Shown: positions 19,274-34,841 of the stretch, one piece after another
Numbering within the stretch: the first letter of the stretch is position 1
Layout of the letters: each line of letters begins with the position of its first letter
DNA from: Macrobrachium rosenbergii
Lineage: Eukaryota > Arthropoda > Malacostraca > Decapoda > Palaemonidae
Reading direction: 5' to 3'
NCBI RefSeq assembly: GCF_040412425.1
Contig: NC_089755.1
Location: 57,520,298-57,584,297 of the forward strand
DNA length: 64,000 nt
Notes under the pieces: generated by a model
Seen by the model: the letters and a program-made list of their open reading frames with translations, nothing else
Databases searched by the model: none
What the model was told of the DNA's origin: nothing
Program-made: the position numbers and the translations under genes

Positions 19274-22200
19274 ACAAGGAAACAGTCTACCCCCCAAGTG
19301 CAATTTTGGATACCTTCCAAATAAATTTTGCTAACATATTTTTGTTATGTTATTTTTAGTACAAAGGGCAATAGGAATAGCCTCTCAATGCTCCTAAGCT
19401 GCCCAGGTCTAAGGAGAAACTATGTAGCAGCAGAGGTGGTTAGGAAAAAGACTAGGATTTGACCCTTGCATGAGGGTTAGACCCACCTTTGACGAAGGGA
19501 GGATTATAAGACGTAAAAGCGTCAAAATAGACTTTCGGGAATATGAAAACCTTTTCAGAATATTACACTTGAAATAAGTGAGAAAACTTTGAAATAATAA
19601 AACGTTAAAATTGGAAGCAACCTTTATTATGCCCTGGCAGAGTTAACTCCAAACTCCATTAAGACTGACAAGGTCTTAATTATTTTTATTGTGACTCGAA
19701 CGTTGCTTTTGCTCGGGTCACCGTAACCCTAGTTTACTTTTCTTGAAGTGACAAGCCTAAAGTAGTGGGCAATATAATCCCCCGTCATCGCCCTGGTCCG
19801 CAAAAAAGATAAAATTTATGAAATGAACAAAATTTATAAGATTAATATTTTCTCTGAATACAGGCCTTAAAAACACACTGCTTTGATTGGACTGTGAAAA
19901 TGAGGTTTTGATAAAATTGCAGTTTGGTCTTCATAGAATTTTGCTCGATTTTCTGTTTCTCGGAATTTCATGATTTTTTTTTTAATAACGAGGAGCAGAT
20001 ATTTCATGTCTCATGCTAAATTTTTTTTTACATTTTCACATTTATTTCTGTTTTACATAGTTTTCCTTCCATTTAATATCAGTAAAACATATTTTCATAG
20101 TCCCTTAAAATTAAAAATATTATACTCAATATTTTCATATTAATGCCAATTTAATTTCATTATTCGTTTCCTCTGCATATCTCCATTTTGTATTTACCTA
20201 CTCTCTTTACTCTCAAATTAAATGTGTATATAATAAAATATTCAATAAGATTTTATATTCACCATGAATGAAAAACATTCAGATTAATTCAATTTAGCGT
20301 CCGCGATGTTGTATTTTGTTCCATTTAAGCTTTTATGACCCTCAATCCTTTAGGAATACCAGAAAGATCCAATTTGCCTTAAAATTTCATATTCATCACA
20401 TATGGAAAACTATATCCTAAATGATCATTTTGATTGAATTTATGCATAATTCCAACGTCAAATCTCTTTCAAATCACTCAATTTAAGAATTTCTTACTCT
20501 CGACCTTAAAGGGATTTTTAAAAATTCTCATTTCCTCGACTTCCTTAAAAGGAGATTCGAAAACTCTCTCAATTCTCGAATATCCTTGGTGAAACCTCAC
20601 TACGACGAGGGGCGTGGACGCCCCCATCAATAAATTTCCTTTTTTTTTGTTTTTTAAAAGCACCGAAGTGTTATTCCTCTCTGCCTTGTACTTTAGATTA
20701 ATACAAGCTCTTAGTGCCTGGACTTTGGACTTTGCCTGGACTTTCTCCTTTTCCTTCGTCTGTGCGAAGAATTAAGAAGTGTTATTGTTGTTATTTATCG
20801 TGAGGTTATTTGTAAAACGAAGGTAAAAGTTAAAGTGTCTAAAATTGTAATGGAATCGCTCCCGAGTTTTCCTTTTCTGTTTTAGACTTTGTGTGTTTGT
20901 GTGTGTGTATGTGTGTGTGTTTGTGTGTACATGTGAATGTATGTGGGGCGGAGAGAGGAGAAGGGTGAAAGAAAAATAGTACATGATTTTTTATTTTTTG
21001 ACCAGTGGTTGTATATAAGTATATACTGCTGTACAAAACATTTCAAAGTTGAAAATACATAAAATTTCCATATGATCTATTACCAGGAGATAATGATTTT
21101 ACAGAAGACAAAATTAGTCGTGATTAGAAAAATACGATTTTTCTAATTTGATTTCACGAACTCTATAACGTTCCACTCATCAGTTTTAGGAAAAACCCTT
21201 CCACCAAAAGAACTTTATCGATGACTTTCGTAAATTTCCGAGTTGGAAATGTTGAATTATCTTTGGTAAGAAAACGGTTTTGTAAGCAGCGAATTGATGA
21301 ATGTGTCACAAGGACAAGAAACGACATCCTAAACATTCAGAAAATGTGGCGAAACTGGAGTTATTTATAATCGGCGAACATACTATTTCAGCAATCAATA
21401 AGAAATGATTTGCAAGATGGCTACCATTACCAAATGCATATAAAGTATTGTGTCTGAAAAGCTTGTTTGGAGGAATTTGCACCTTAGTGATCTCAGCCTG
21501 CATTCAAATAACGATGGAAATGCGCAAGTCATGCGGCGCTGCTATTAGCAATCTTGCTGTAAATAAGACTTGAGCGAACGAAGACCTCCGGAAAGTCTTA
21601 ATTACTCTATGCTGGGATATTTTTCTCTTCTCCTGAGCAGGCAATTCGTTGTTAATGAAGATTGATGGAGAAAATACGAAGTGGTTCAGTTTTTTCAATT
21701 TTTATTATCAGATGAGGTGTTACGAGTTTTATTTATTATTAGATGGCTTGGTCTTCAGTTCTCCATTGCAGAATTTCAGCTCGTCATTCGGAAAAGTAAA
21801 TATGAATTAGCATAGCCACTTTCTTATAATATACTGATTGATTTGAAATATTTACATTGAATGAAAAACAGAAAGTTTATCAAAATACAGATATATTTCA
21901 ATTGCGGGAAATTTAAAATATTTACACTGAATGGATAAATACGAAAACTAAATAAAAATGCAAACAGATTCCAGTTAGAGACATACAAACACTTTTCAGT
22001 TTAACAATTCCCATTAAAAATAAAACAGGAGTTTAACTTTTTGTACAAAACAGCGACCAACGTATTCCCATTCAACGCAAGAGACAAAGCTATTAGGAAA
22101 TATTAAGAAACCGAAGAAAAAGTAGCAATAAAAGCAGCAACAATTTCGTTTCCATTATTTACGGAGCTGGAACAGAGAAAAGTAGCAAAGAATGATTAAA

Positions 22201-22350
22201 AATAACGAGAAACCGTAATGGCGACGACGGATTGACAGAGTTTTTAGAAAACTTTGTTGCTCTCATTTGAGTTTAGGTCCACCGGAGCGGAGCTAATGGC
22301 TGTTACCTTCCGGCTATCATTAATACTCACTTTTCTCGATTCTCGAGCGC

Positions 22351-22352
<2 letters not shown>

Positions 22353-22409
<57 letters not shown>

Positions 22410-22492
22410 TAGAGAATAGGGATATCGTTTCATCTAGAATAAGCCAGTTAACAAACGAATTTGATATACGACGCGAAGTTCGGAGACTCGGT

Positions 22493-22574
<82 letters not shown>

Positions 22575-22648
22575 GTTTTAAACGTAAAAGGAAAGTGAGA
22601 GATAAAGACCCTTTCTTGAATGAGCCAATTTCCTTTACCCTGGCGGTT

Positions 22649-22706
<58 letters not shown>
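22353..22706. repeat. Three (GA)n tracts with GA-flanked module, copy B
   Basis: GA tracts at about 22353-22405, 22497-22571 and 22653-22706. The segment between the second and third matches copy A at 16138-16219 ('GATAAAGA.CC.TTCTT', 'CCTGGCGGTTAGGCA'). Confidence 0.9.
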
Positions 22707-22709
<3 letters not shown>

Positions 22710-22868
22710 TGTAGAGAATGAAACGAGAATGCATTTACTCAATTTTACTTTCATGATAAGAAATAGGAAACATTTACTAAGATTGTTTTCATAATTCTTT
22801 CACTTTATATTTTCAACCTCTTTAAAAATAAAAAAAATAAAAATATTGCTGTTGAGTGTAATGCCTAA

Positions 22869-23518
<650 letters not shown>

Positions 23519-23881
23519 CGAAAGCTGGGCGCCACAGCCGGTCACGACAGGACTGATTTGTGTTGGGTATTGATGCCCGAGATTTTCAAACATGATACAG
23601 AGAGGCCTTTGAGCTTCGCTCTTCAAAATTGGGCAATATTTTCGAAGTGGGATTTATGGCTCGCATTAGGGCGGCTTGGCTTTCAAAGTCCTCCAATTGC
23701 ATCGCTTTTTGGCCCACCCCCTACTTTTTTTTAAATTCGTTTCGTTTGGTCTCTTCCCCTCAGTTGTTCAACTTCTTTAAATTTGCTTATTATGGGGTTT
23801 TCATTTTTCATTTCAGAGCAACTTTCTGGGGCGAGTGATATGGGAGTCTAGAAACTGGATTCAATTTTCGAGTTAAACTGC

Positions 23882-23953
<72 letters not shown>

Positions 23954-24165
23954 GGAAAAAGACCTTCTTTAATACAAGTTTTGTTAAACAAAATGGCAGT
24001 TTCAACAGCATTTATTTTATATAGTAAACGCTCAGTTCGTCTTATCAATTGCTTTTCTTGCACTGGAATGGTTGCAAGCAATTGACCGATATTCATGTCC
24101 GGTGGTTTAGTGATGTGTAGGAGGTAGTTCTCGTGGGGTGTCGACTAGTTTCGCCCTTCTCGCCT

Positions 24166-24258
<93 letters not shown>
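23882..24258. repeat. Two (TAA)n tracts
   Basis: TAA tracts at about 23882-23954 and 24168-24259. Frames through them give poly-Ile, poly-Asn or poly-Leu and are not genes. Confidence 0.95.
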
Positions 24259-24261
<3 letters not shown>

Positions 24262-24705
24262 TTTTTTATATTTCTGTTTTCACGTGGGCATTCTATTTTA
24301 CAGAAGTTTTCTGGGAGGGTCAATGACCTTATTTGGCTGTTCCATGAAGATAAAGTCATATTATGACCAACAAGAACAGTACTAACTATGTCATAATTAA
24401 CAATATTCCTCTCTTGGGAGGTGATTCTGTTCGCCCTTAGGTATATAAGGCTTTTAAGTGTGCTCATTTATCTGTTCATTCGGGTTCCACTTAAACACTG
24501 GGTATAAAAGAGAGAAGATAAATATCAAGCATAATATGAAATGGGTGAAACGTGTAAACCAAGAATGATATATGTGGCCTAAGTCATGTTCAACTTGATT
24601 TATTTTTGATCATTTTTCCCATCCACTTTTGGAGTCGAATTCTGCGAGGAGCGTTTGCAAATACAAGTGTTTAGGAAATCAAGGAGAGGCATTTATGCAA
24701 GAATG

Positions 24706-24709
<4 letters not shown>

Positions 24710-24782
<73 letters not shown>

Positions 24783-24856
24783 TAGAAATTTTCAAAGTTA
24801 ATTTTTGGTAAATTTTACAAGTGAGCGATAAGTCACGAAGTTTCTAAAAGGCGCTG

Positions 24857-24932
<76 letters not shown>

Positions 24933-25009
24933 TAGAAACTTTCAAAGTTAATTTTTGGTAAATTTTACAAGTGAGCGATAAGTCACGAAGTTTCTAAAAG
25001 GCGCTGATC

Positions 25010-25072
<63 letters not shown>
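24710..25072. repeat. GA-bounded ~85-bp module in two copies
   Basis: GA tracts (about 24711-24779, 24860-24929, 25015-25072) alternate with two nearly identical unique segments from 'AAATTAGAAA' to 'GTTTCTAAAAGGCGCTGATC' (24779-24860, 24928-25012). Confidence 0.95.
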
Positions 25073-25075
<3 letters not shown>

Positions 25076-25399
25076 CTTGTATTCGTAAGAAGGGCGTGGA
25101 ATAATAAAAAAAAAAGATATCTGCAGTCTTTGCAGTTTCAGTTACTCAAGTGATAAGAGGCCCAGGATGATTCAGCATAAATTTTAACGTAAAAGGAAGG
25201 GACGAGGTCACGTGAGGTTAATCCATTTCACTCAGGATTAGGAATAGAATGGATCTGTCTGTCTGTCTGTCTGTCTGTGTGTGTGTCTGTGTGTCTGTGA
25301 CTGTAAATTGACTTTTTATTTGGGTCTTTTTTCCTAAATTTCTGAGGAACATGTGGATTTATTTATATCATAAATTACAGACTGATAGATAAGACAATG

Positions 25400-25409
<10 letters not shown>

Positions 25410-25469
<60 letters not shown>

Positions 25470-25510
25470 ATATATATATTATATATATACTTTATATCTA
25501 TACGTACATT

Positions 25511-25601
<91 letters not shown>

Positions 25602-25642
25602 TATTATATTATTGGAATAAAATGTACTTGAATCCTAATGAG

Positions 25643-25719
<77 letters not shown>

Positions 25720-25760
25720 TATTATATTATTGGAATAAAATGTACTTGAATCCTAATGAG

Positions 25761-25838
<78 letters not shown>
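25410..25838. repeat. (CT)n, (CA)n and (TA)n tracts with duplicated 58-bp module
   Basis: CT about 25420-25467, CA 25515-25545, then three TA tracts. The unique module starting GTACACTATTATATTATTGG occurs at 25595-25652 and 25713-25770, each bounded by TA tracts, giving an ~118-bp tandem duplication. Confidence 0.95.
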
Positions 25839-25841
<3 letters not shown>

Positions 25842-26100
25842 ACTACTTCTTCTAAACTTTCATTTTACTGTATTTTCACTTACTTAGATTTTGCAAAGAC
25901 CAAGGTATGACCCAACGACGAATCGAGTTCTCGTGTAGTTACCTACGATTTTTATCATTCATCACTTTCCGATGCGTTCCGCACTTCTGCGCCTGTTTTA
26001 TCATCTTCTCAATTTCATATTAATTCGCTACTTTTATTTACACTTCGTTTGAGTGGTTGTCGCGGATCGGTCGTCACCCGTTGCATTATCGCGTTGCAAC

Positions 26101-26335
26101 AAAAGGATCGTTCATCGAATAATAAAAATGCAAATCAGAGGATCGTTTCCTTTGGATTAATTTTCTTCCCTTCCGTGAATGATGGAGTAAAAAAGCTTTC
26201 TTTTTCGTTTTTTTTTATTGAGTACGAAAAGATCACTCATCCGGAGAGAATGCAAATTAGAGGGGCGTTTGGCTTTGTTACAATTTTCTCGCCTTTCTTG
26301 AATCTCGGAGTCACTAAAAAATAAAAAATAAAAAC
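26101..26335. repeat. Diverged ~120-bp tandem duplication
   Basis: Two copies share 'AATGCAAAT.AGAGG..CGTTT', a run similar to 'ATTTTCTTCCCTTCCGTGAA' and an 'AAAAAGCTTTC'-like end. The 91-aa frame across both is a by-product. Confidence 0.65.
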
Positions 26336-27994
26336 TTTCGAGTGCATTGTTTTCTTTTAATTTTCTTTGATTGACAGGTATTTCAGTGCTCCCACAAATA
26401 CAAATTTCTCCTTCTTTCTCTGCCCAATCTTATCAGAGTTCTCTGGATTTCAGATTCAGCAAATCTTAATTTTGTTTTTTAGTATTCATGTTTATCTTAG
26501 TTTACCTTTCCAATGCGTCCATGGATAAGACTTAAGCTGAATGAAATAAAGATTAATGCACCCAACGTAAAAACAACGTGCAGTCATAAAATACTCCCCT
26601 TTTTTTGTGTGTATTTTGAACATTTAGCCTGCAAAACTATCTGCTTGACAGGTATTTTATCGTGAAAACTCATCGGAGAGGGAAGTCATTAATTCTCCGA
26701 GGCCAAAAAACTGGAATATTTCTTAATTTGAATATGCTGAAACCCTTTCCCCTTAGTTGTCTTTTACATCGCATGCCTTAGCAATTCTATCAGTGAATAA
26801 TGATTACATTCTTCATCTTGAACACCTTCACCTCTCTCCACTGCATTTTCCTTTCTAAGGAACATTCGAATCAGTCTGGTCTCTTTTTCTCTGGGTATTT
26901 GTCCATTTTATTTTATTTCCATTTTTTTGGGGTTTGAAGATAATAACAAACCTCGTAATAGAAATCCACGTGATAGCTGACGGGAGTAAAAATGGCCCGC
27001 AGAGTTCCAGTGGCAAACTCTATTAACCTCTCCGGACAAAAGTGAAACCCACTTACTGGAATCAGGTTTCCTGAGTGTCAAAATGTTGAAATTAACATAA
27101 AAAGGAGATATAAACTGGTAAAGAAAAGTAACACGGATGAACTGACTCTCTGGATTTCGAGAGTCAGAATATGGGAGCTAAAAAAGAAAGATAATATTTC
27201 TTGGAGGAGCAATAGTTGGTCAGAGGTACTCGGAAGACTTCGGAAAGCTCTAAGTGAGACACAGTAATGAACTGGAAAACGATTAGAAATTTACTATCAT
27301 TATGTGAGATTTTCGTAAAAATGTGAATTTTCGCCTTAGAGAGGGTCTCTTCAGAAGGCTTAAATCTTCTGGTGAATCCGAAGTTGCTAGCCCAATACCC
27401 CTATTTCATAATTCATGGTTCCTCAGAGGAACCAGGAATTTTTCAGAAAACGGACCAAAGTCGTTCAAGGCGAGCAGATACTTAAAACTAACTGACAGTT
27501 ACCAAAGCCCATAAAATATTACGCTCTTTATGGCTTTGATCTCGGACGCAAAACCTAGCCCAAAATCTAGGTCTTAGGAGAAAAAAAAAGCTTGCTATTT
27601 ATTACTATACTTCTTTCTTGCCCATTTCTTATCTCATTTACGATGTGAAATAGCCGATGAATATTGAAAGGCTGCAATCAGTACACTTTGCTAGCGTTGA
27701 ATCTATAGATTTGTTCGAAAGACTGGATGACAAATTATTGAATTATATTATCGTCACTGAAATCTGACCTACATACCCTTTCATAGTGCTCCCGCACAAA
27801 AGAAAAACCCGTTCGTCAAATTAGAAATTCCATGAATAATATTGGCAGAAAGGAAAATGGAAAAATAGCCTGTTAGAAAATGCAAAGTCACCAGGAAATT
27901 ACTATGCGCTACGCAAAGCGATTGAACCTCAAAGGGTAGTCACTTTCGAGCGCTGTCGATTTGAAAAGGGATGTTTTTTCGGTCCTGAGGGCCT

Positions 27995-28036
27995 TTCTAG
28001 GTCTTTCTGGGTCTTTCTGGGTCTTTCTAGGTCTTG
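27995..28036. repeat. 12-bp repeat, about four copies
   Basis: Units of GGTCTTTCTGGG or GGTCTTTCTAGG in tandem. Confidence 0.85.
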
Positions 28037-28162
28037 GTCCCGTTACGGATCGACTTGCATTATCTGGCGTAACGCGTCACTGATACTAACTTTTTTTTTT
28101 TTTCAGAGGCGTTATAGAGTTTTGGCATTGAATAGGATTTGCCATGGCTTTGCTTCTTTTTC

Positions 28163-28950
<788 letters not shown>

Positions 28951-29442
28951 GAAAAGACCACAAAGCAATATAATGAAACTCAAATTACTATTCACCAAAA
29001 AAGTTTATCTAAAATTGCGAAATGAGACAAAGCAATCTTTTCGAACTGAATTCACATAATAACAATTCATTTATTTATTAGAAAGAGTACAATTCATCAC
29101 AGCGGGATGCAGAAAATTAATTAGGACTTCATCTGAAGAGAACATTTTTTGCAATATGATTCCACCAAACAATCTTTAATATTTATGATTGATCTAATTT
29201 TTTTTTTTTTTTGTTATTTTGATGTTATTCCGTTTTCATTCATAGGTGAAATTCGGTGCATTGATCGGCCATCAAAAGGTTAATTGATTTAGCTTTAATT
29301 TCTTGCAGGTAGTGGTGTAATCTGGCCGTATATATATACATACATGCATACATACAAAAAGTTTTTACTAACGATCTCAAGACAGCGTAATGCACGCACA
29401 AATATATAAATATATATGTATACATATGTATATATATTCAGT

Positions 29443-29551
<109 letters not shown>

Positions 29552-31245
29552 TATGTATATATATAATATCATTAACGATAAATACATGTAACCTAGGAAT
29601 AAAAACTTGATACATTTAATTCGCAAAGCAAGAGAATCGTTGGGCATAAGCAAGACGTGATAACATGCCAATTCCACCTGAAAATGAAATGGAAAAATAA
29701 AACGAAAGAGAAGCTAAACCAGGTAATGTTGAATAAAACAAAAAATGGAGAAGGTATTAATTTATTTCTGATGCTGTTCAACCAGTCATCGGTGAAGACG
29801 AAAATCTCTGTTCCAGTTTCAAACGATTTCATTCCTTAGGATTTGTTGTCTTGTCTGTCTGCCTGTCTGTCTTTATTAACTCTAATATGGGAATGGATTA
29901 AACCGAAATATTTATTTTTGAAATTTTTGTCTGTTGAATTCGACGTGGAATTTATTCAAGCTGGAAATGTATATTATCAAATTCATATAATTTTATTAGA
30001 TATCAGTGTCCTGAAAGGTTTTAAAAATAAACAGGGTCTTTTTTACAGATATTATAAATATAAAATTTTTTAGGAAATACGTCAAACAGAACCTGTTAAT
30101 CAATGTTCTGTTGAAAAGAGTAATGATTATGAACATAGACCAGTCTTTGTCGTGAACACTAAAAGATCGTTATCTCATGGATCATTGAAGTCTCCAAACC
30201 AGACCATGGTTACGCCAACCTTTAGCCATTCCGCTCGTCAAAACCGGTTACGGAATATCCCCCTGTATAATAATAACCTAGTCATGAATTAAATAAAAGA
30301 AAGTCTAACAAGAAAAAGAAGACTTCGATACCTTGCACAATTTACAATGACTGGCCGCGAGGACAAGAAACTTCGAATTCAAAAGACTGACAAGGGCAGG
30401 CGACCGTGCGAGAAGATTCGAAACATCGGTCTTAGTTTACATGACCGTCACGTTTTCGCTTGGGTGAATCCCAAAAGGGAGCGTTTCCCACTTGTCTCCG
30501 AGGTAAATACTGCTGATCAGTCCCAGTATCGGTTACTGCATCGGACAGACTGCAAAAAATCGTTAGCGGGAGAATGTTGACAGGCCAAGTTTTTTTTTCT
30601 TTTTTTTTTCTTTACGTTTGTTCATGCGAGTTTACGAAATGAAGTTCTGCCCATCTTGAAACAAGCCGTGATGTGATTGACACAAGTACAAAGGCTGTCT
30701 AAAATGAAAGCTACTTCTAGGCTTATGTAAAAAAAATAAAGGTTTTGTAGCCTCAAGGGTTTTTCAGAATTGAATTTCAGTGCTTAAGGTGTCAGGATTT
30801 TTAAAATCTAAAACAGCACAGACGTTTGATGTTAGATATGTCTACGAACATAGTTAATCAAGATGAATGACACGGCAGATTATGCATTATTCAGTTCCTA
30901 AAGGGCATTTCGCTTGAAAATAAAGAGAAATGTTATACATAGCTTACCCTGAATGAAATAGAAAAAAAAACTAAATATCAATGTAGATTTAATAGGTTTC
31001 TTGTACTGCAGAAGCTAATGCCATTATGAAACTCCCTCCTGGAGTTGACTGCCCGTCGCGATAAGGGATATAAACCTCTTTCAGTGTAAAGAGACCAAAT
31101 CCCCTTTCACCTGGTAAGGTATTGAAACCTCCCTCACCTTGAGTGATAAGTATCCAATCCTCTATGTTGGTGCGTAACGAGATCTATAGAAAACCTCCTG
31201 GTCTATGTTCCATTTTCCAATTAGAGACGTGAGATACAGTCCTCA

Positions 31246-31335
<90 letters not shown>
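31246..31335. repeat. (CA)n-(GA)n compound microsatellite
   Basis: CA units at about 31249-31277 run directly into a GA tract ending near 31335. Confidence 0.9.
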
Positions 31336-31338
<3 letters not shown>

Positions 31339-32899
31339 TCTTCAGTCATAACCATGTTCTAGGATATTTTGATATCTTAGGAAGACCGCTTACCTAAATT
31401 CAGTATTTCCGCTTACACGTTACCCAAAACGACTTACCTTGTTCTAGATTTAGGCCCACGTGTGGTAACAGTTTCATTCAAGTCATTAAATGAGGTTGGT
31501 CAAAACGACCAAATTTAACCTAGGCCTTTGCAATTTCGTTAAAGTCATTAAATGAGGTTGATCAAATTTAACCCAGGCCTTTGACCTGGTTATACCAACA
31601 GTACCATCATCATAACTAAAGCAAGGTTGGCCAATACGACATGGATTAACCCAGGGCTCCGGTCTAGTTTCACTTGAAAAATAACAAATATGTGAAAATT
31701 GACCTGTACACATTGCTGGGTATCATGTTTGTATCTCACAAAGAGCTGCGTGAAAGAATGATCACGGCATATCTTTGGAGTTTCATAACTGAATGAACAC
31801 ATCCAATTTTTTTTCGTACATAAATTCAAACGAATTTTGTTCTATTATTCCATTTGTTCTTACTTTATTTGGCATTTCAACTAATGCCAATGACCTCTCC
31901 ATATTGCATTTCCTAAACGTATATTAAAAGACTTCTGAAAATTTCACTTGACGCTTTATACTTTCCAACTGGGCTTCTTTAACCTAAAAATGCAACTCAC
32001 TTTAACTCCTCTTTGTCACGAGAGAAGTCACCCCCGCCCCCGCCCCCCTACTTTTTTTGACCCGGAAAAGGGGAAAACGAAATCACCTTAAAATGGATAT
32101 TTTATTCCGTGACACGATATTGGTTTCGAAGAAGCGTTCAATGGGGGATCCCAAAACAGCGCAAATTTTGAATCTTTTGATTCAATAATTTTATTAAGTT
32201 ATGATTTTTAAATAATTTATGTTCGTCTTTTAACACTATTTAAGTATCAGCAATGTTTTATAATTGCTTATTTTTGAAAACAGCGACCTCAACTAGGGAT
32301 TAAACTGAGAACAGGACATGGCGCCGTTTGTCCCCTAAGCTGGGCGACGGCAGGTTTAAATATCTTTAATTACCATTAGATTATTGTTGTTTAAAAAAAA
32401 GGTATACGTACATGGATAACGTGCATTTATGCATACATGCACACCCATATATATATATATATATACTGTGTATAAATAGTGCATATATATACATATATAT
32501 ATAAATTTACTCACGTTTTTCTGTTGTATTCCATTTCTCCTGTATATATTTTGGTAATGGCTTTTTCCTCTTAAGAAATGACAATAATAATATAAGACAA
32601 GAAAAGTAAATGTTTCTGAAAATATTGAGGCATTCAGAGAATTCCACAGCGTGAAAGGGAATGGTTGACCCTCGATTTCGTGACGCCAGTGGCCCACGGA
32701 ATAGCATCTGTATGACTCTAACATTCATGTGTGTAGATAATTCAGTGAAAGGCAAAAAAAAAAGTAAATGTCATCTCAAAATGCATTGAGAAGCATCTTA
32801 CTCAGGGGACTTAGGAAGTTGTATATATATTCCGCCCTGATATTCACAATCGTACAGAAAACAAGTAAAAAATGCGCCGAAGTTTCTTCTGCGCAATCG

Positions 32900-33273
32900 A
32901 GTTTTCTGTACAGCCGCTACAGAGTATAATCAAGGCCACCGAAAATAGATCTATCTTTCGGTGGTTTCGGTATAATGCTGTATGAGCCGCGGCCGTGAAA
33001 CTTTAACCACTGACCGGTGGTGGCCTATCCTGTATCGTTGCCAGAAGCGCGATTATGGCTAACTTTAACCGTAAATAAAATAAAAACTACTGAGGCTAGA
33101 GGGTTGCAATTTGGTATGTTTGATGATTGGAGGGTGGATGATCAACATACCAATTTGCAGCCCACTAGCCTCAGTAGTCTTTAAGATCTGAGGGCGGACA
33201 GAAAAAGTGCGGATAGAATCAAGTGCGGACGGATAGGCAAAGCCGACACAATAGTTTTCTTTTACAGAAAACT
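32900..33273. mobile_element. MITE-like fold-back element (~374 bp)
   Basis: Terminal inverted repeats AGTTTTCTGTA (32900-32910) and TACAGAAAACT (33263-33273) are exact reverse complements. Inside are a short hairpin around 'CACCGAAA' / 'TTTCGGTG' (about 32938-32965) and a near-perfect 91-bp palindrome at 33087-33177 starting CTACTGAGGCTAG and ending CTAGCCTCAGTAG. There is no coding capacity. I recall closely similar sequences as common in shrimp DNA, but could not check. The true left boundary may extend some 30 bp further, because the flank 'AAGTTTCTTCTGCGCAATC' also looks familiar. Confidence 0.8.
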
Positions 33274-34841
33274 AAAAATCATATAAGCCTGCTTTTAAAA
33301 TGCAAAGCCATATGCCTTATGTCATACAAATATCAGCTTTCAAATGCCGGTTTCCATAACTAGGTATTCATAACCGATATTCCAGGTATGCTAGTTTAAA
33401 ATGCCATTAGGTACACGCACGGATACCCGTTTAGAGACAAAGAAATCCTCGTAATAAATATTGACAGCAAGGAATGTTCATTCGATCATTCAGGCATGAA
33501 CTTTTGTGTTAGGCAAGAAATCACTTGAACGAGGCTGAAATTTAGCTGCGGATGTGGCTAGGGAAAGGGAGAAATGATTTAAGTCGAAAACTGTAAAATA
33601 TTATTGATTTTAGCCATTTTTTCCTCTGTGTTTACAGCATTATTACAAAAAAATGTCCTGTATTTATGTATTATTTATCATAATTCGTCAGAATATAATT
33701 ATTTCGGTAATTTTTCTTTGCCGAATGATTTGTCATATCTTTAGAACTCATCGCAATTTGTCAACGTGTATCAGGCTGCATTTTTTCACGCATGCATTCA
33801 TACATTCAGTTAATATACCTACAATCTATTTCAAATTCCACTTCTCATACATACTTAGTCAGTGTGTCCTTATTTTACTTGATATCTTTTTTATTCTTAT
33901 GTGTGTTCATATATTGGCTCGAAATATTTCACATTTACATCAGTTCAGAATTCAACGTCCCTTGTCAACATATCTTTTGCGGGATTTTTTTTTCCAGAAT
34001 CTTTGAAGTCTGGAATGTTCCTATTTATTTTGAGGGGAAGAGGGGATGCCTGGAATTGTAGTCTGAAGCCCTGGTTAAAAGCTAGTTAAAATGATTCTCT
34101 AACAATGAATTAACAAAAAAAAAAAAAATAATAAAATAAAGAAAGCGAGAATCGAGTCACATCAATAATGAATCTAGTAACGGAGCTAATTATGTAAGGA
34201 CTAATTAGCAAGGTTTCACATTAATTATAGAAAGGAAAGATGGTGCTACAATGGTAATCAATTTCGTCCGTCACACAATAGAAATAAATTCTTCTGTTTA
34301 TTAATAGAAATATTCCTCAATGTACGATTCTAAAAAATGTGTTTATAAAACAAACTTCTCTAAAATAGAGCATATTACGTTAAAAGGTAGATATTTTGTA
34401 TTCCCAAGTCAGCGCAAGATTCAGTGAGTTAAAAACACTTATTTTATAAGACGTAAACCACGAAATTTCTTTTAAAAAATAAAGCTCTGTAATACAGGGG
34501 ACACAATTTCATTGCAGACATCGTAACACACAAAGAAACGTGCCTATACGCGCGCAAACTCTCACACATACACGCGCTCGCGCATCAATAAATACGAAGA
34601 CACGTCAAAATTCGTGAGAAATGTATATATGATATTTGATAACCGAGTATTCGAGTAAAAGTAAACTGAAGCATTCCTAAAGCAGTTCTTTTTTTTTATT
34701 TTTTTGTTTTTGTTGTAAGGTGCTCGACTTTTCCTTTCAAGAGACAATACAGCGAAAGGCTCCAGCGCTCCTGCTGCCCAAAAAAAGGGTTTCCCCAACG
34801 GTAGGGATGCCACCTCCCGCACGGTCAAGACACTGATTACG

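Larger units (their letters stand above)
13206..22320. other. Gene-free interval between genes 1 and 2, part A
   Basis: No exon with family features, no splice-supported frame and no recognised protein is seen. The interval contains GA/CT tracts (13242-13305, 13384-13431), a 78-82-bp tandem duplication (13931-14090), three CRE-like palindromes (14.7-14.8 kb), a duplicated segment near 15190-15360, GA-flanked modules (16.1-17.3 kb), a retroposon (17.9-18.2 kb), GA tracts at 19068-19127 and 19211-19269, and a TG-rich stretch near 20890-20940. The rest is AT-rich and featureless to me. Confidence 0.55.

Noticed and set aside
30347..30580. 77-codon basic frame (MTGREDKKLRIQ..)
   Set aside because: It has a normal start but no recognisable domain, promoter, splice or poly(A) support, and sits in featureless DNA; chance cannot be excluded.
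33653..34089. Overlapping 117-, 89- and 62-codon frames near 33.7-34.1 kb
   Set aside because: Hydrophobic composition follows from AT-rich DNA; the three frames overlap each other and none has family or splice support.
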